DNA of 64,000 nt from Psychrobacter piscatorii (GTDB lineage Bacteria > Pseudomonadota > Gammaproteobacteria > Pseudomonadales > Moraxellaceae). The notes under the pieces were generated by a model that did not search any database, was not told the origin of the DNA, and was given only the letters and a program-made list of their open reading frames with translations. Made by a program: the position numbers and the translations under genes. The DNA is taken from contig NZ_LNDJ01000107.1 of NCBI RefSeq assembly GCF_001444505.1, positions 1 through 64,000 of the forward strand, read 5' to 3'. Every line of letters begins with the position of its first letter. The first letter of the stretch is position 1. Shown here piece by piece: positions 47,192 through 56,021 of this stretch.

Positions 47192-47758
47192 ATGTCAATA
47201 AAAATAGCAACACTACAATCAGTCGCTATCAATAAACGCGCTACTAAGTTCCATGTGCTTGCGTTTACTGTTGCAACCACCTCGTTGATGACAGCTTTAT
47301 CAATGACATCAATCAGCGCACAGGCGGCAGGCTTGAACGACTTATTTAATACTAGTAGCGCATCCCAATCAAAATTTTTACCAGTGGATGAAGCTTTCCA
47401 AGTGACTAGCAGCACCAAAGCGACCTCTAAGGGCACGCGTTTATCCATCACGTTTGATATCACGCCAGGACATTATGTCTATAAAGACCAGCTCGCGTTA
47501 AGCTTTCCAAAAGGAATAAATGCGACACCATTTACCTTTAATCAGGCACCAGTGTCCATTGATGATCCAACCTTTGGTAAAGTTCCTGTATTTACGCAAA
47601 GGAGTGTTGTTGCCACCACGATGCTGACGACCAATAATGGTAAAGGGGCAAAAAATGCCCCGATTATCATTGGTTGGCAAGGCTGTGCAAAAGCTGGGCT
47701 ATGCTACCCACCCGAAAAGATCAAAACTAAGGTAAATATTGCTGCGACACGTAGATAA
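47192..47758 (+). CDS. Standalone DsbD alpha domain (DsbD N-terminal) protein
   Basis: This 188-residue periplasmic protein has a signal peptide (cleavage near AQA-AG) followed by one DsbD N-terminal immunoglobulin-like domain. It keeps the two redox cysteines Cys165 and Cys171 in WQGCAKAGLCYPPEK. It aligns along its whole length to residues 50-190 of the DsbD just downstream, with about two-thirds identity by eye, but lacks the membrane and thioredoxin domains. Both genes lie in tandem, 47 bp apart. It probably arose by duplication and may act as an extra electron acceptor of DsbD. Confidence 0.85.
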   Translation: MSIKIATLQSVAINKRATKFHVLAFTVATTSLMTALSMTSISAQAAGLNDLFNTSSASQSKFLPVDEAFQVTSSTKATSKGTRLSITFDITPGHYVYKDQLALSFPKGINATPFTFNQAPVSIDDPTFGKVPVFTQRSVVATTMLTTNNGKGAKNAPIIIGWQGCAKAGLCYPPEKIKTKVNIAATRR

Positions 47759-47805
47759 ATATTGAGAATGTTGATTCAAATATTGGTAATAACAGGTAGC
47801 TATTC

Positions 47806-49974
47806 ATGCTCATGAAGACATCACAACAATCCCCATCATTGACTGCAAATACACATGCAAAAAAATCGTATGTCTTAGCATGTGCGATTGCTAGCAGCTC
47901 GCTATTGACAGGATTGTTAGCGACGTCAACGACGGCGCAAGCGGCAGGGTTGGGTGATCTATTTGGCAACAGTCAAAATACAGCGCAATCGAAATTTTTG
48001 CCAGTAGATGAAGCCTTTCAGGTGAGTAGCAGTAGTGCCTCTACCAAATCAGGTACGCGTCTATCTATTAATTTTGATATCACGCCTGAGCATTATGTCT
48101 ATAAGAATCAAATCAAACTGACGCTACCTGCGGGCGTGACAGCGGCACCTTTTACCTTTAACCAAAAGCCATATTCAATCGACGATCCGACATTTGGTAA
48201 AGTATTGGTGTTTGATCAAGCCAATATGGTCGCAACTACCACATTGACCAGCAACAACGGCAAAAGCATCGATGATGCAGCGATTGTCATTGGCTGGCAA
48301 GGTTGCGCCAAAGCGGGATTGTGCTATCCCCCTGAAAAAATCAAAACTACAATCAATATCACAGCAGCATCTTCACAGAGCGCGACAAGTAATGCCAACA
48401 CTGAGGCAGAACGTGCGTCTGTTGGCGAGACGGCCGCGAGCGACAATCTGACTGATGCGACGATATCTGCTGGGAATACTGAGACGACATCTATAACAAC
48501 CAGTAGCACCACGGCGCAAGCAGAACAAGCGCTGATGGATGATGAGGTTATTGATTATGATCTAATCGATGATAGTACCTTGGAGTACGACTCTTTAGAT
48601 GGTAGCACTGCAACGACCACGATTCCTAGAGCAAACGCCAATGTATCAAGTGACGCGACCAATAGCGAGAATGTAAATGCTAGCAACCTTGTTGATGGTG
48701 ATCCCTTTGGTTTGGCGTCTCATCCTTGGCTCGCATTGGTGCTGCTATTCTTAGCAGGTCTAGGTTTGGCCTTGACGCCGTGTGTCCTACCGATGCTGCC
48801 CATCGTTGCCAATATTGTCGCCCGCGAGCAAAACCCAACGGTCAAACGCGGCGTCATTCTAACCACCAGTTACGCAATTGGTGTGGCGACTGCCTATGGT
48901 GTTTTGGGCGCTGTGATTGCGGTATTTGGCGAGTCATTAGGTATTATTGGCTGGTTGCAAAATCCTATTATTTTGATTAGCTTTGCGATTGTTTTTGTCT
49001 TGTTAGCGCTATACATGCTGGATGCTTTTACTGTACGTTTACCGCAAGCACTCAGCCGAAAAATGCAAGGGCTTAGCCAAGCAGGCGATAGCAAGCTTGG
49101 TAGCACAGGTGGTAGTTTGATTGCTGGATTTTTATCTGCATTAGTCGTATCTCCTTGCGTCTCTGCGCCATTATTCGGCGCGCTACTGGCAGTCTCTACC
49201 ATTGGTAGTCCGCTATTGGGTTTCGCCGCCTTATTCATGCTAGGTTTTGGTTTGTCAGCACCGCTTATTTTAATTGGTGCTACTCAGGGCAAAATCATGC
49301 CAAAAGCAGGAGAATGGATGAACTGGGTCAAGCAAGGCTTTGCGCTACTATTATTCGCGGTAGCATTGCTATTAATTGAGCGCGTGTTTATATCGCCAGT
49401 GATGCTTATGGTATGGGCATTATGGTTTATGGTGGTGGCGACATGGGCGTGGAGCTGGATTGGCAAAAGACGCATGTTAACCCAAGCCATGAGTCTGATT
49501 GCTGGTATCTGGGCTGCTTGTTTGATCGTGGGCGCGGCATTAGGGAGTGATGATAGCCTGCATCCATTAGCCTCGCTAAGCGCTGCGCCGACGATGCTTC
49601 AGTCAACGACTGGTCAGCCGATGGGCAACGATAGTGCGGCGACAGATAAAACGATCACCACGCTTGCAGAGCTAGATACGATTGTTGCGGCAAATCCTAA
49701 TGTCCTTGTCGATTTGACAGCAGATTGGTGTGTTGAGTGCCGTATCATGGATAAAAACTTATTTCATAATCGCCCTGCACAAATGCAAGACTGGCAGTTG
49801 GTGAGACTTGATATCACGGATACTACAGAAGACTCCAAAGCCGTTTTGTCACGCTACAAGCTGTTTGGCCCGCCAGCATTACTTTATTATCAAGGTGGTC
49901 AATTGGTTAATCAACAAGTGGGCGAAATCGGTCGCGTGGAGTTTGAGCAAACCTTAACGACGCTAAATAACTGA
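47806..49974 (+). CDS. dsbD: Thiol:disulfide interchange protein DsbD
   Basis: DsbD carries electrons from cytoplasmic thioredoxin across the inner membrane to periplasmic DsbC, DsbG and cytochrome c maturation. In 722 residues it has a signal peptide and an alpha domain with Cys167/Cys173 (GCAKAGLCYPP). A 120-residue Ser/Thr/Asp-rich linker follows. The eight-TM beta domain has redox Cys in TPCVLPMLP and SPCVSAPLFG. The gamma thioredoxin domain has Cys642/Cys645 (ADWCVECR). E. coli DsbD is 565 residues; the surplus is mainly the linker. Confidence 0.95.
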   Translation: MLMKTSQQSPSLTANTHAKKSYVLACAIASSSLLTGLLATSTTAQAAGLGDLFGNSQNTAQSKFLPVDEAFQVSSSSASTKSGTRLSINFDITPEHYVYKNQIKLTLPAGVTAAPFTFNQKPYSIDDPTFGKVLVFDQANMVATTTLTSNNGKSIDDAAIVIGWQGCAKAGLCYPPEKIKTTINITAASSQSATSNANTEAERASVGETAASDNLTDATISAGNTETTSITTSSTTAQAEQALMDDEVIDYDLIDDSTLEYDSLDGSTATTTIPRANANVSSDATNSENVNASNLVDGDPFGLASHPWLALVLLFLAGLGLALTPCVLPMLPIVANIVAREQNPTVKRGVILTTSYAIGVATAYGVLGAVIAVFGESLGIIGWLQNPIILISFAIVFVLLALYMLDAFTVRLPQALSRKMQGLSQAGDSKLGSTGGSLIAGFLSALVVSPCVSAPLFGALLAVSTIGSPLLGFAALFMLGFGLSAPLILIGATQGKIMPKAGEWMNWVKQGFALLLFAVALLLIERVFISPVMLMVWALWFMVVATWAWSWIGKRRMLTQAMSLIAGIWAACLIVGAALGSDDSLHPLASLSAAPTMLQSTTGQPMGNDSAATDKTITTLAELDTIVAANPNVLVDLTADWCVECRIMDKNLFHNRPAQMQDWQLVRLDITDTTEDSKAVLSRYKLFGPPALLYYQGGQLVNQQVGEIGRVEFEQTLTTLNN

Positions 49975-50031
49975 TGGCTCACAACCCGTACTTAATAACC
50001 TGAGTAATTCTTTTGCTAAGGCTTAATAATG

Positions 50032-50074
50032 AAAAAAAGCCAGCGTATGCCAATAATGGTACGCTGGCTTTTTT
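50032..50074. terminator. dsbD terminator
   Basis: AAAAAAGCCAGCGTA pairs with TACGCTGGCTTTTTT around TGCCAATAATGG, with T-runs on both strands. Confidence 0.9.
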
Positions 50075-50343
50075 CATGCCATAAAATTACGTTTATAATA
50101 TCTTCTAAATGTTTGGTTTTACACGCAATATGTCTTTTTAAGCAGATTTAATATATCGATAACGCTAGTATAGTGATTATATTTTCATTACAATAAAGTA
50201 ACAATACTGAAGGGGTATATCAGTTTGTCATAACTGCTTCTGATGTTCTCATTTTTTCTAGTTTTTTAGCGGCGACGCTAACAGTTATATTAATTAACTC
50301 ACATACTCTGCTGGCGATAATGCTGGTTAGATAAAGGACATTT
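50075..50343. other. Intergenic region before pldA
   Basis: The full dsbD-pldA gap is 49975-50343 and includes the terminator. The rest is A/T-rich and should hold the pldA promoter. No gene or repeat is seen. Confidence 0.5.
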
Positions 50344-51756
50344 ATGTTTGCCCACATCACCACTCAGCGTCAATTACAACGTACTCATGTAATCAGTCGT
50401 AACGCCAGTAGTCGCACATTACATACTCATTTGAGTATCGCAGTCGCTATTGCGTTGAGTTGTACAGCGGTACAAGTACAAGCAGCTGACAATAGTCAAA
50501 CTTATAACGAACTGCCAGTACCAGAAGCGGCGTTTGAATATGAAACCGTTGAGATGCCGCAGAGCGTAACCACACAGAGCGGTAAAGTAATCAGCAAAGA
50601 ATTTATTGCGCAACAAGCGAAGCTGTTTTCTGAATGTACGCAAGTGCAGAGCAGTGCCGCTCGTTTGGCTTGTTTTGATAAGGTAGCTGAACAAGGTAAA
50701 ACACCAAGCTACACCACGACCAAACAACCAGTTGATTTGGCAAAAACATTCAAGACGACCATTTCGGGTAATCCACAAGTCGTTTTTGTGGAAGAGAACT
50801 CGACCAGTACTTTCAGTGATGAGAGCGCAACTGCTAATCAACAATCTACTACTAATGGCTTGGATACGGTCACAGACAATCAGCAAGAGGCTCAAGTTCT
50901 AGAAAATGTGGGTGTCACTCAAGCAGATATTGAAAAATACACACCACTCAGTTTGGCATATGATCTCGATCAAAACAGTGAGCGCGGTACTTGGACGGTA
51001 AGACCATACCGTCCGACTTATCTGCTGCCATTATTTTATACTTTTGATCCTAATTTAAGCCCAAGCACCCCTTCTCAAGAAATTGAACCTTTTGACTCTA
51101 ATGACATACGTGAGACAGAGCTAAAATTCCAGTTGTCTTTAAAGAGTAAAGTCGCAGAGGATCTATTCGATACCAGCGCTGATCTGTGGTTTGGTTATAC
51201 CCAAGAGTCACATTGGCAGGTGTATAACGAAGACAATTCACGACCATTTCGTGCTACCGACTATCAGCCTGAGATATTTTTGACTCAGCCTGTGACGGCA
51301 GATCTACCTTTCGGTGGACGTTTACGCATGTTAGGTGCGGGCGCTGTGCACCATTCTAATGGACAGGATGATCCATTATCACGTTCGTGGAACCGTGCTT
51401 ATTTAATGGCAGGGGCCGAGTGGGGTAAGCTGTCAGTCATACCGCGTCTATGGGCTCGAGTGAATGGTGATAGCAGTAGCGACGATGACAACCCAGATAT
51501 CGAAGATTACATGGGTTATGGCGATATCAAGTTTTTATATGATTTGCCTGCTGAGCAGAGCATTAGCGGTACCTTGCGCTACAATCCAAGCACCAATAAA
51601 GGCGCTGCCCAAATCGACTATATCTATCCATTGTCAGAAAACGTCAATGGTATGGTGCAGCTATTCCAAGGTTATGGCGAGTCCATTGTTGATTATAATC
51701 ATGAGAATACCTCTATTGGTTTCGGTATCGTGCTGAATGACTGGAAAGGCCTCTAA
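50344..51756 (+). CDS. pldA: Outer-membrane phospholipase A
   Basis: PldA/OMPLA is a 12-stranded beta-barrel that removes acyl chains from phospholipids in the outer leaflet. The 470-residue product has a signal peptide (cut after QVQA). The catalytic His336 and Ser338 are in VHHSNGQDDPLSRSWNRAY, where OMPLA has HxSNG. About 130 extra residues (50-185), including a C-x12-C pair, precede the barrel and are absent from E. coli PldA (289). The C-terminal Leu and strands agree with a barrel. Confidence 0.9.
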   Translation: MFAHITTQRQLQRTHVISRNASSRTLHTHLSIAVAIALSCTAVQVQAADNSQTYNELPVPEAAFEYETVEMPQSVTTQSGKVISKEFIAQQAKLFSECTQVQSSAARLACFDKVAEQGKTPSYTTTKQPVDLAKTFKTTISGNPQVVFVEENSTSTFSDESATANQQSTTNGLDTVTDNQQEAQVLENVGVTQADIEKYTPLSLAYDLDQNSERGTWTVRPYRPTYLLPLFYTFDPNLSPSTPSQEIEPFDSNDIRETELKFQLSLKSKVAEDLFDTSADLWFGYTQESHWQVYNEDNSRPFRATDYQPEIFLTQPVTADLPFGGRLRMLGAGAVHHSNGQDDPLSRSWNRAYLMAGAEWGKLSVIPRLWARVNGDSSSDDDNPDIEDYMGYGDIKFLYDLPAEQSISGTLRYNPSTNKGAAQIDYIYPLSENVNGMVQLFQGYGESIVDYNHENTSIGFGIVLNDWKGL

Positions 51757-51796
51757 TATAAGCGAGTCTTACCATATTTATGATAATCAATAGTCT

Positions 51797-52633
51797 ATGC
51801 ACCGCTTAGTGCCTTATCAAACTGGACTGTGGCTGGCAGAGTATTTAAATGTACGCTGCCAGCTATGCCGTATTTATCGCAGTACACCACAGTCTCAGCT
51901 ATTGATGCAGCAATCACAGGCTAATAGTAATGACGCATCGAGCGAACATTCTGAGTTTTCCCTTTCAAGCAATCCATCCTCGTTCGCTCATATTTTTCAT
52001 CAAATCAATCACCGCTTAAATAGAGGTCTACTCTGCACTTATTGCCATAATAGTATCGCATGGCTGCCACAGCCTTTTGATGTTGACGTTGCTGCTGATA
52101 GATCCTTATCTATCCAAGTATCCACCTATTATGAATATCCAATCCGTCAAGCGATTCGGGCGTTTAAGCATCATGAAGACATGACAAAATTGCCCTTGTT
52201 GTTACATGCATTACGCCAGCTACCACGGCCACATGGCTGTCACCGTAATAATAGCGTGATTGTTGCCATGCCAACGACCAATCAGCGGCTAGTGAAGCGA
52301 GGGTTTGATCCTGTCAGTATTTTATCAGCACAGTTGTCAAAGCATTGGCAAATTCCTTTATGGCCCGGTGTGGAGCGCATTGATGATACGGTCAGTCAGC
52401 AAGGGCTCACACGCGCTGAACGTCTAAGCAATTTAGATAACGCTTTTGCTCTAACCGAAAAACCTCCGGTAAAACGCTTACTATTGTTCGATGATGTCTC
52501 TACGACAGGTGCAAGCTTGCAAGCATTGGCACGTGCATTCATCTCATCTGAGCAAACAGTGACCATAAACGCTCAAAGCCATAACAATTATCATATTTCT
52601 GCCTATGCGTTAGCTCATGGCAGTCAGTCCTAA
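51797..52633 (+). CDS. comF: ComF-family phosphoribosyltransferase-like protein
   Basis: ComF family proteins act in DNA uptake in competent bacteria, probably handling imported single-stranded DNA. Of 278 residues, an N-terminal part has Cys pairs (RCQLCRIY, CTYCHN) resembling a zinc ribbon. A PRTase-like domain has the loop LLFDDVSTTGASLQALA. It stands just upstream of the type IV pilus operon, whose pili drive DNA uptake, and could be functionally linked. It is slightly longer than usual because of a Ser/Asn-rich insertion (about 40-70). Confidence 0.87.
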   Translation: MHRLVPYQTGLWLAEYLNVRCQLCRIYRSTPQSQLLMQQSQANSNDASSEHSEFSLSSNPSSFAHIFHQINHRLNRGLLCTYCHNSIAWLPQPFDVDVAADRSLSIQVSTYYEYPIRQAIRAFKHHEDMTKLPLLLHALRQLPRPHGCHRNNSVIVAMPTTNQRLVKRGFDPVSILSAQLSKHWQIPLWPGVERIDDTVSQQGLTRAERLSNLDNAFALTEKPPVKRLLLFDDVSTTGASLQALARAFISSEQTVTINAQSHNNYHISAYALAHGSQS

Positions 52634-52770
52634 AAATCATCTATCTAATTGAAATTATTAATATATTGCTTATGTATCATCGTAACGCTATATTATTAAA
52701 TACATATATATTTACTGGTCTATCAAGTATGTATTATTGTTCATCCGTATATAATATGAACAGAATGTTG

Positions 52771-52787
52771 TGGAACAAAAATTGCAT
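52771..52787 (+). promoter_or_regulatory. Sigma-54 promoter candidate of the fimU-pilE operon
   Basis: TGGAAC-N5-TTGCA agrees with TGGCAC-N5-TTGCW at all but one position, and the GG and GC are exactly 10 bp apart. Transcription would start near 52798, about 105-115 bp before the fimU start. Confidence 0.65.
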
Positions 52788-52901
52788 ATTATTAGTTAAG
52801 CTAACTATAAAACTATTAGCAAAACTGACACCAGATTTTAGTTATTTTAAAACAAAAACTGATCAGAGACAGACATTAGCAGTGCTAAATAGGGATTTGA
52901 T

Positions 52902-53393
52902 GTGAATGCATCTATGAATAGTCTACCGACCTCGCTAAGAACAGCCAATTCAGGTTTTACCTTGATTGAGCTGATGGTAACGATTGCTGTATTGGCCATC
53001 ATTGTGAGTATTGCTGCACCAAATATTAGCACACAGCTTGCTAATCAGCGTGTTAAGTCGACAACTGCGATTTTAGCTAATGCATTAAAAGAAGCTAAAA
53101 TAGAAAGCCGTATCCTTCGTCAGCCTTTAACTTTAGTATATAACGATAATACTAAAGTTATTAATATCCAAAATATAGTACCAAATAAATCAGCCACTAC
53201 GATAGCAAGTTATAAGTATGATGCAAAAATAAGTATAAAATCAGCCACTACTAGCAGTCAATTTAGACCTAATAAAACTGCTGATGCTACTATGTATAAT
53301 ATTTGTGATAATAAAAATGCAGCTAGTCCTCGGCAAATCGAGGTTAACAATATAGGTAGTATAGTCATTAAAGTGGGAGGAGTCTGTACATGA
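52902..53393 (+). CDS. fimU: Type IV pilus minor pilin FimU/FimT-like
   Basis: This GspH-type minor pilin primes pilus assembly with PilV, PilW, PilX and PilY1. The cleavage motif is [19 protein letters not shown], with Glu5 present and a mature N-terminal helix. A GspH/FimT domain follows (ALKEAKIESRILRQPLTLVYND). It has 163 residues and a GTG start at 52902; an ATG at 52914 would give a shorter leader. pilV overlaps it by 4 bases (ATGA). The downstream part of its sequence is Lys/Asn-rich and A/T-rich. Confidence 0.88.
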   Translation: MNASMNSLPTSLRTANSGFTLIELMVTIAVLAIIVSIAAPNISTQLANQRVKSTTAILANALKEAKIESRILRQPLTLVYNDNTKVINIQNIVPNKSATTIASYKYDAKISIKSATTSSQFRPNKTADATMYNICDNKNAASPRQIEVNNIGSIVIKVGGVCT

Positions 53394-53959
53394 ATACTTT
53401 CACTTTTCAACGAGGCGTAGGTTTAGTAGAAGTTATCGTTGCATTATTGCTATTAGCTGTGGCCGTCTTAGGGTTTAGTGCTATGCAATTAGGTGCTGTG
53501 AAAGCAACGGATGAGAGTCTCATGCGCACTCAATCAATATCTGCGATAAAGACTTTGTCAGAGAGTATGCGCATCTTGCCTGATAGTAGCCCACTTTATA
53601 GAAAACAGGTAAACGATATTTATAAGAGTAGTACCTATAGCGATGAAAGTATTATTAGTTCTTATTGTATTAAAGCTAATGATTATGCTACTTCAGCCAA
53701 AAACTGTAATACAGCAAATTGCACATCAGAGGAAACAGTTAAATACAATGTTAGTACTATTGTGAAATCAGCTTGCTCAAAAGATATCGCTCTAAATATA
53801 GAAGTTTGTCCAAACACGAGTGGTATCAATGAACGTCAATGTATTATCGCAAGCTGGAATCAGACTAAGCCAACGATGTCAAATCAGGATGCTTCATGTA
53901 CTGATGCGAGTGGTAGCTATAAGCCTGCAGCCTCATGTTTTATTATGGAGGCTTACTGA
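53390..53959 (+). CDS. pilV: Type IV pilus minor pilin PilV
   Basis: The 189-residue minor pilin has the leader motif RGVG/LVEVIVALLLLAVAVLGFSAMQLGA, matching PilV, where Leu rather than Phe follows the Gly. The middle is Ser/Asn-rich with several Cys (about six), likely forming disulfides. ATGA overlap with fimU and TGATG overlap with pilW show tight coupling. Confidence 0.87.
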   Translation: MNTFTFQRGVGLVEVIVALLLLAVAVLGFSAMQLGAVKATDESLMRTQSISAIKTLSESMRILPDSSPLYRKQVNDIYKSSTYSDESIISSYCIKANDYATSAKNCNTANCTSEETVKYNVSTIVKSACSKDIALNIEVCPNTSGINERQCIIASWNQTKPTMSNQDASCTDASGSYKPAASCFIMEAY

Positions 53960-55005
53960 TGTCAATATTGCCTTTAGATACATCAACACAGTCGATAAGT
54001 ATTTTAGCAAAGAGACAATCTGGTTTTACTTTAGTAGAGCTTATGATTTCTCTAGTTTTAGGGTTATTAATATCAGCAGCAGTTATGCAAATCTACCTTG
54101 CAAACGTTAGATCTGCTACATTACAAGAGGCAGGATCAAGTATCATTGATTCCAATGTCTTTGGTATACCAGTTATAGAAGAACACATCCGACTAGCAAA
54201 CTTAGGTTTAGCGGGAACAGTGAATGATACTAGTGAAGGCTCAGGTATAGTTTTAACTCAAACGGGTAATCTAAAAGGAATAAAGTTGAGTGGAAACGCA
54301 GATGTTCCTCTTGCTCTATTGACTAATACGGGTGATGTGACAGCTGTTGGTACAGGTAATCAGTGGTCAGCGAAGACAGCTACCAACACGCCTAGCGGAC
54401 AGCTGACTATTCAGTTTAGGGCACCTCAAAATATGTACGATTGTGAAGGTAACTTGGCATTGGGACCCCGTGAAGTAAATATTAATAAGATCAAAAAAAT
54501 TATCGATGGCCAAATAGTCATAGAGCGTTACTATCTACATGCTCAAGATGCATCTAAACCAAATCAACTCTCTTTATATTGTGACGCGGGTAAGTATATT
54601 ACTGAAGATATGGACAAATACTCGGAGCAGGGTCAAACCAGTAGTCCATCTACTGTATTTTCAGACAAAAACGTTATAAAAGACTTTGGTGATAAAGGTA
54701 TAGCGATTGTTGAGCAAATGGACTATTTTGATGTCTTATTAGGTACCAGAGATGGTGGCAACATTCGTTACTATACAGTCAAGCAATATAAAGATTCACT
54801 AAGTAAGCCTGAAATAATATCAGTAAAAATTGGTGGAGTCATACGCTCTAATAATGTGGTGCAAACGTCGGAATTAAATAATGAGTTTTCAGTTCTTGGA
54901 AAAAATATAAAACTGAAGGCTGATGCAACGGATGTAGAGAAAAAATACTTACGTTTTGCTTTCCAAAATGAAATCGCTTTACGAAATGCCAGACTAAACT
55001 TTTAA
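53959..55005 (+). CDS. pilW: Type IV pilus minor pilin PilW
   Basis: This large minor pilin has 348 residues. The cleavage motif is RQSG/FTLVELMISLVLGLLISAAVMQIYL, typical of PilW, with an AGSSIIDSN-type segment after it. It sits in order in fimU-pilV-pilW-pilX-pilY1. The ATG at 53959 overlaps the pilV stop (TGATG). pilX starts 17 bp after its stop. Confidence 0.9.
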   Translation: MSILPLDTSTQSISILAKRQSGFTLVELMISLVLGLLISAAVMQIYLANVRSATLQEAGSSIIDSNVFGIPVIEEHIRLANLGLAGTVNDTSEGSGIVLTQTGNLKGIKLSGNADVPLALLTNTGDVTAVGTGNQWSAKTATNTPSGQLTIQFRAPQNMYDCEGNLALGPREVNINKIKKIIDGQIVIERYYLHAQDASKPNQLSLYCDAGKYITEDMDKYSEQGQTSSPSTVFSDKNVIKDFGDKGIAIVEQMDYFDVLLGTRDGGNIRYYTVKQYKDSLSKPEIISVKIGGVIRSNNVVQTSELNNEFSVLGKNIKLKADATDVEKKYLRFAFQNEIALRNARLNF

Positions 55006-55021
55006 AACAAGGTGGGAATCC

Positions 55022-55960
55022 ATGAGAAAGCTTTCATCTGTGCCCAGTGGTCAGCAAGGTGTTGCCTTGATTGTGGTTTTACTATTTTTAATATTGATTA
55101 CTCTGGCAGGCGCTATCGCAGTAAAAAACAGTACTACGGATTTACGGCTTACCACAACCGAACAAGCAGACACCTTATTGCTCAATACTGCGGATAATAC
55201 AAACAAAAATATTGAACAAGTTATCAATGTAGATAAGTCTGACCAAAGTGCGGCCTTACAGAAAAATATTGCTCTTAGTTCGGCAGGTATGTTTGGTTAT
55301 TTTATGAATGTCGGAGCAGAAGAAAATAGAGATGATCAAATAGTATTTTGTTATCGCCCGCGTGGTTCTTATTTTTTTCAAATGAATGAAGCTACGGTGA
55401 TAGACCCTAGTGGCGGTAGTAAGCTGGTTACAGGTGCTACAAGTTCAGGTGGATTTTGTCGAGTAAATAACGCTGAAGACTTTAGTAATGCTCGTAATAA
55501 TGTGATGACGCAAGTAGCTGTCACTAGGCCTAGTAGTAGTATGCTGGCCTCAGAACCCTTTGAGTATGTACCGACACAGCGTTCGATTACCACAGCCAAT
55601 GTTACTAGTAGTTCACCAAACTTTCGGTTGTTTAGTACCTCGTTTTTACCTGGGATGACCCAAGCAAGTGAACAAGAAATCTTAGATTGTCTAAAAAAAC
55701 CCAATCAAAACGCTGCTGATTATGGCTATACCGAGAAAGATAAAGATAATAACGATGTTATGAAATACTATGACCAAACCTTAACACAGTGTTTAGCCAG
55801 TAAAGGTATACCTGCAAAAACATTGGTAGAAGATGTCAAGCTAGAAAACCTGCTCACGCCCGAGAAGTGCTTAGACTACGGGAAAGGGGATTCAAGTAAT
55901 AAAATCAGTAAAGAATGCCAAAAGCTATTAAATATTTCTGCTTCTGGAGTTCCTCAATGA
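55022..55960 (+). CDS. pilX: Type IV pilus minor pilin PilX
   Basis: The 312-residue product has the PilX N-terminus QQGVALIVVLLFLILITLAGAIAV, where Glu5 is replaced by hydrophobic residues, as is normal in this family. The rest is a long globular part with Cys near 135 and 240-300. The family is usually 150-200 residues, so this one is long. It lies between pilW and pilY1. Confidence 0.87.
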   Translation: MRKLSSVPSGQQGVALIVVLLFLILITLAGAIAVKNSTTDLRLTTTEQADTLLLNTADNTNKNIEQVINVDKSDQSAALQKNIALSSAGMFGYFMNVGAEENRDDQIVFCYRPRGSYFFQMNEATVIDPSGGSKLVTGATSSGGFCRVNNAEDFSNARNNVMTQVAVTRPSSSMLASEPFEYVPTQRSITTANVTSSSPNFRLFSTSFLPGMTQASEQEILDCLKKPNQNAADYGYTEKDKDNNDVMKYYDQTLTQCLASKGIPAKTLVEDVKLENLLTPEKCLDYGKGDSSNKISKECQKLLNISASGVPQ

Positions 55961-56021
55961 AAATATTGACTGGAACGAATCTGCGCGACACGGCTTTAAT
56001 ATATATCTCAAGGAGTACTAT

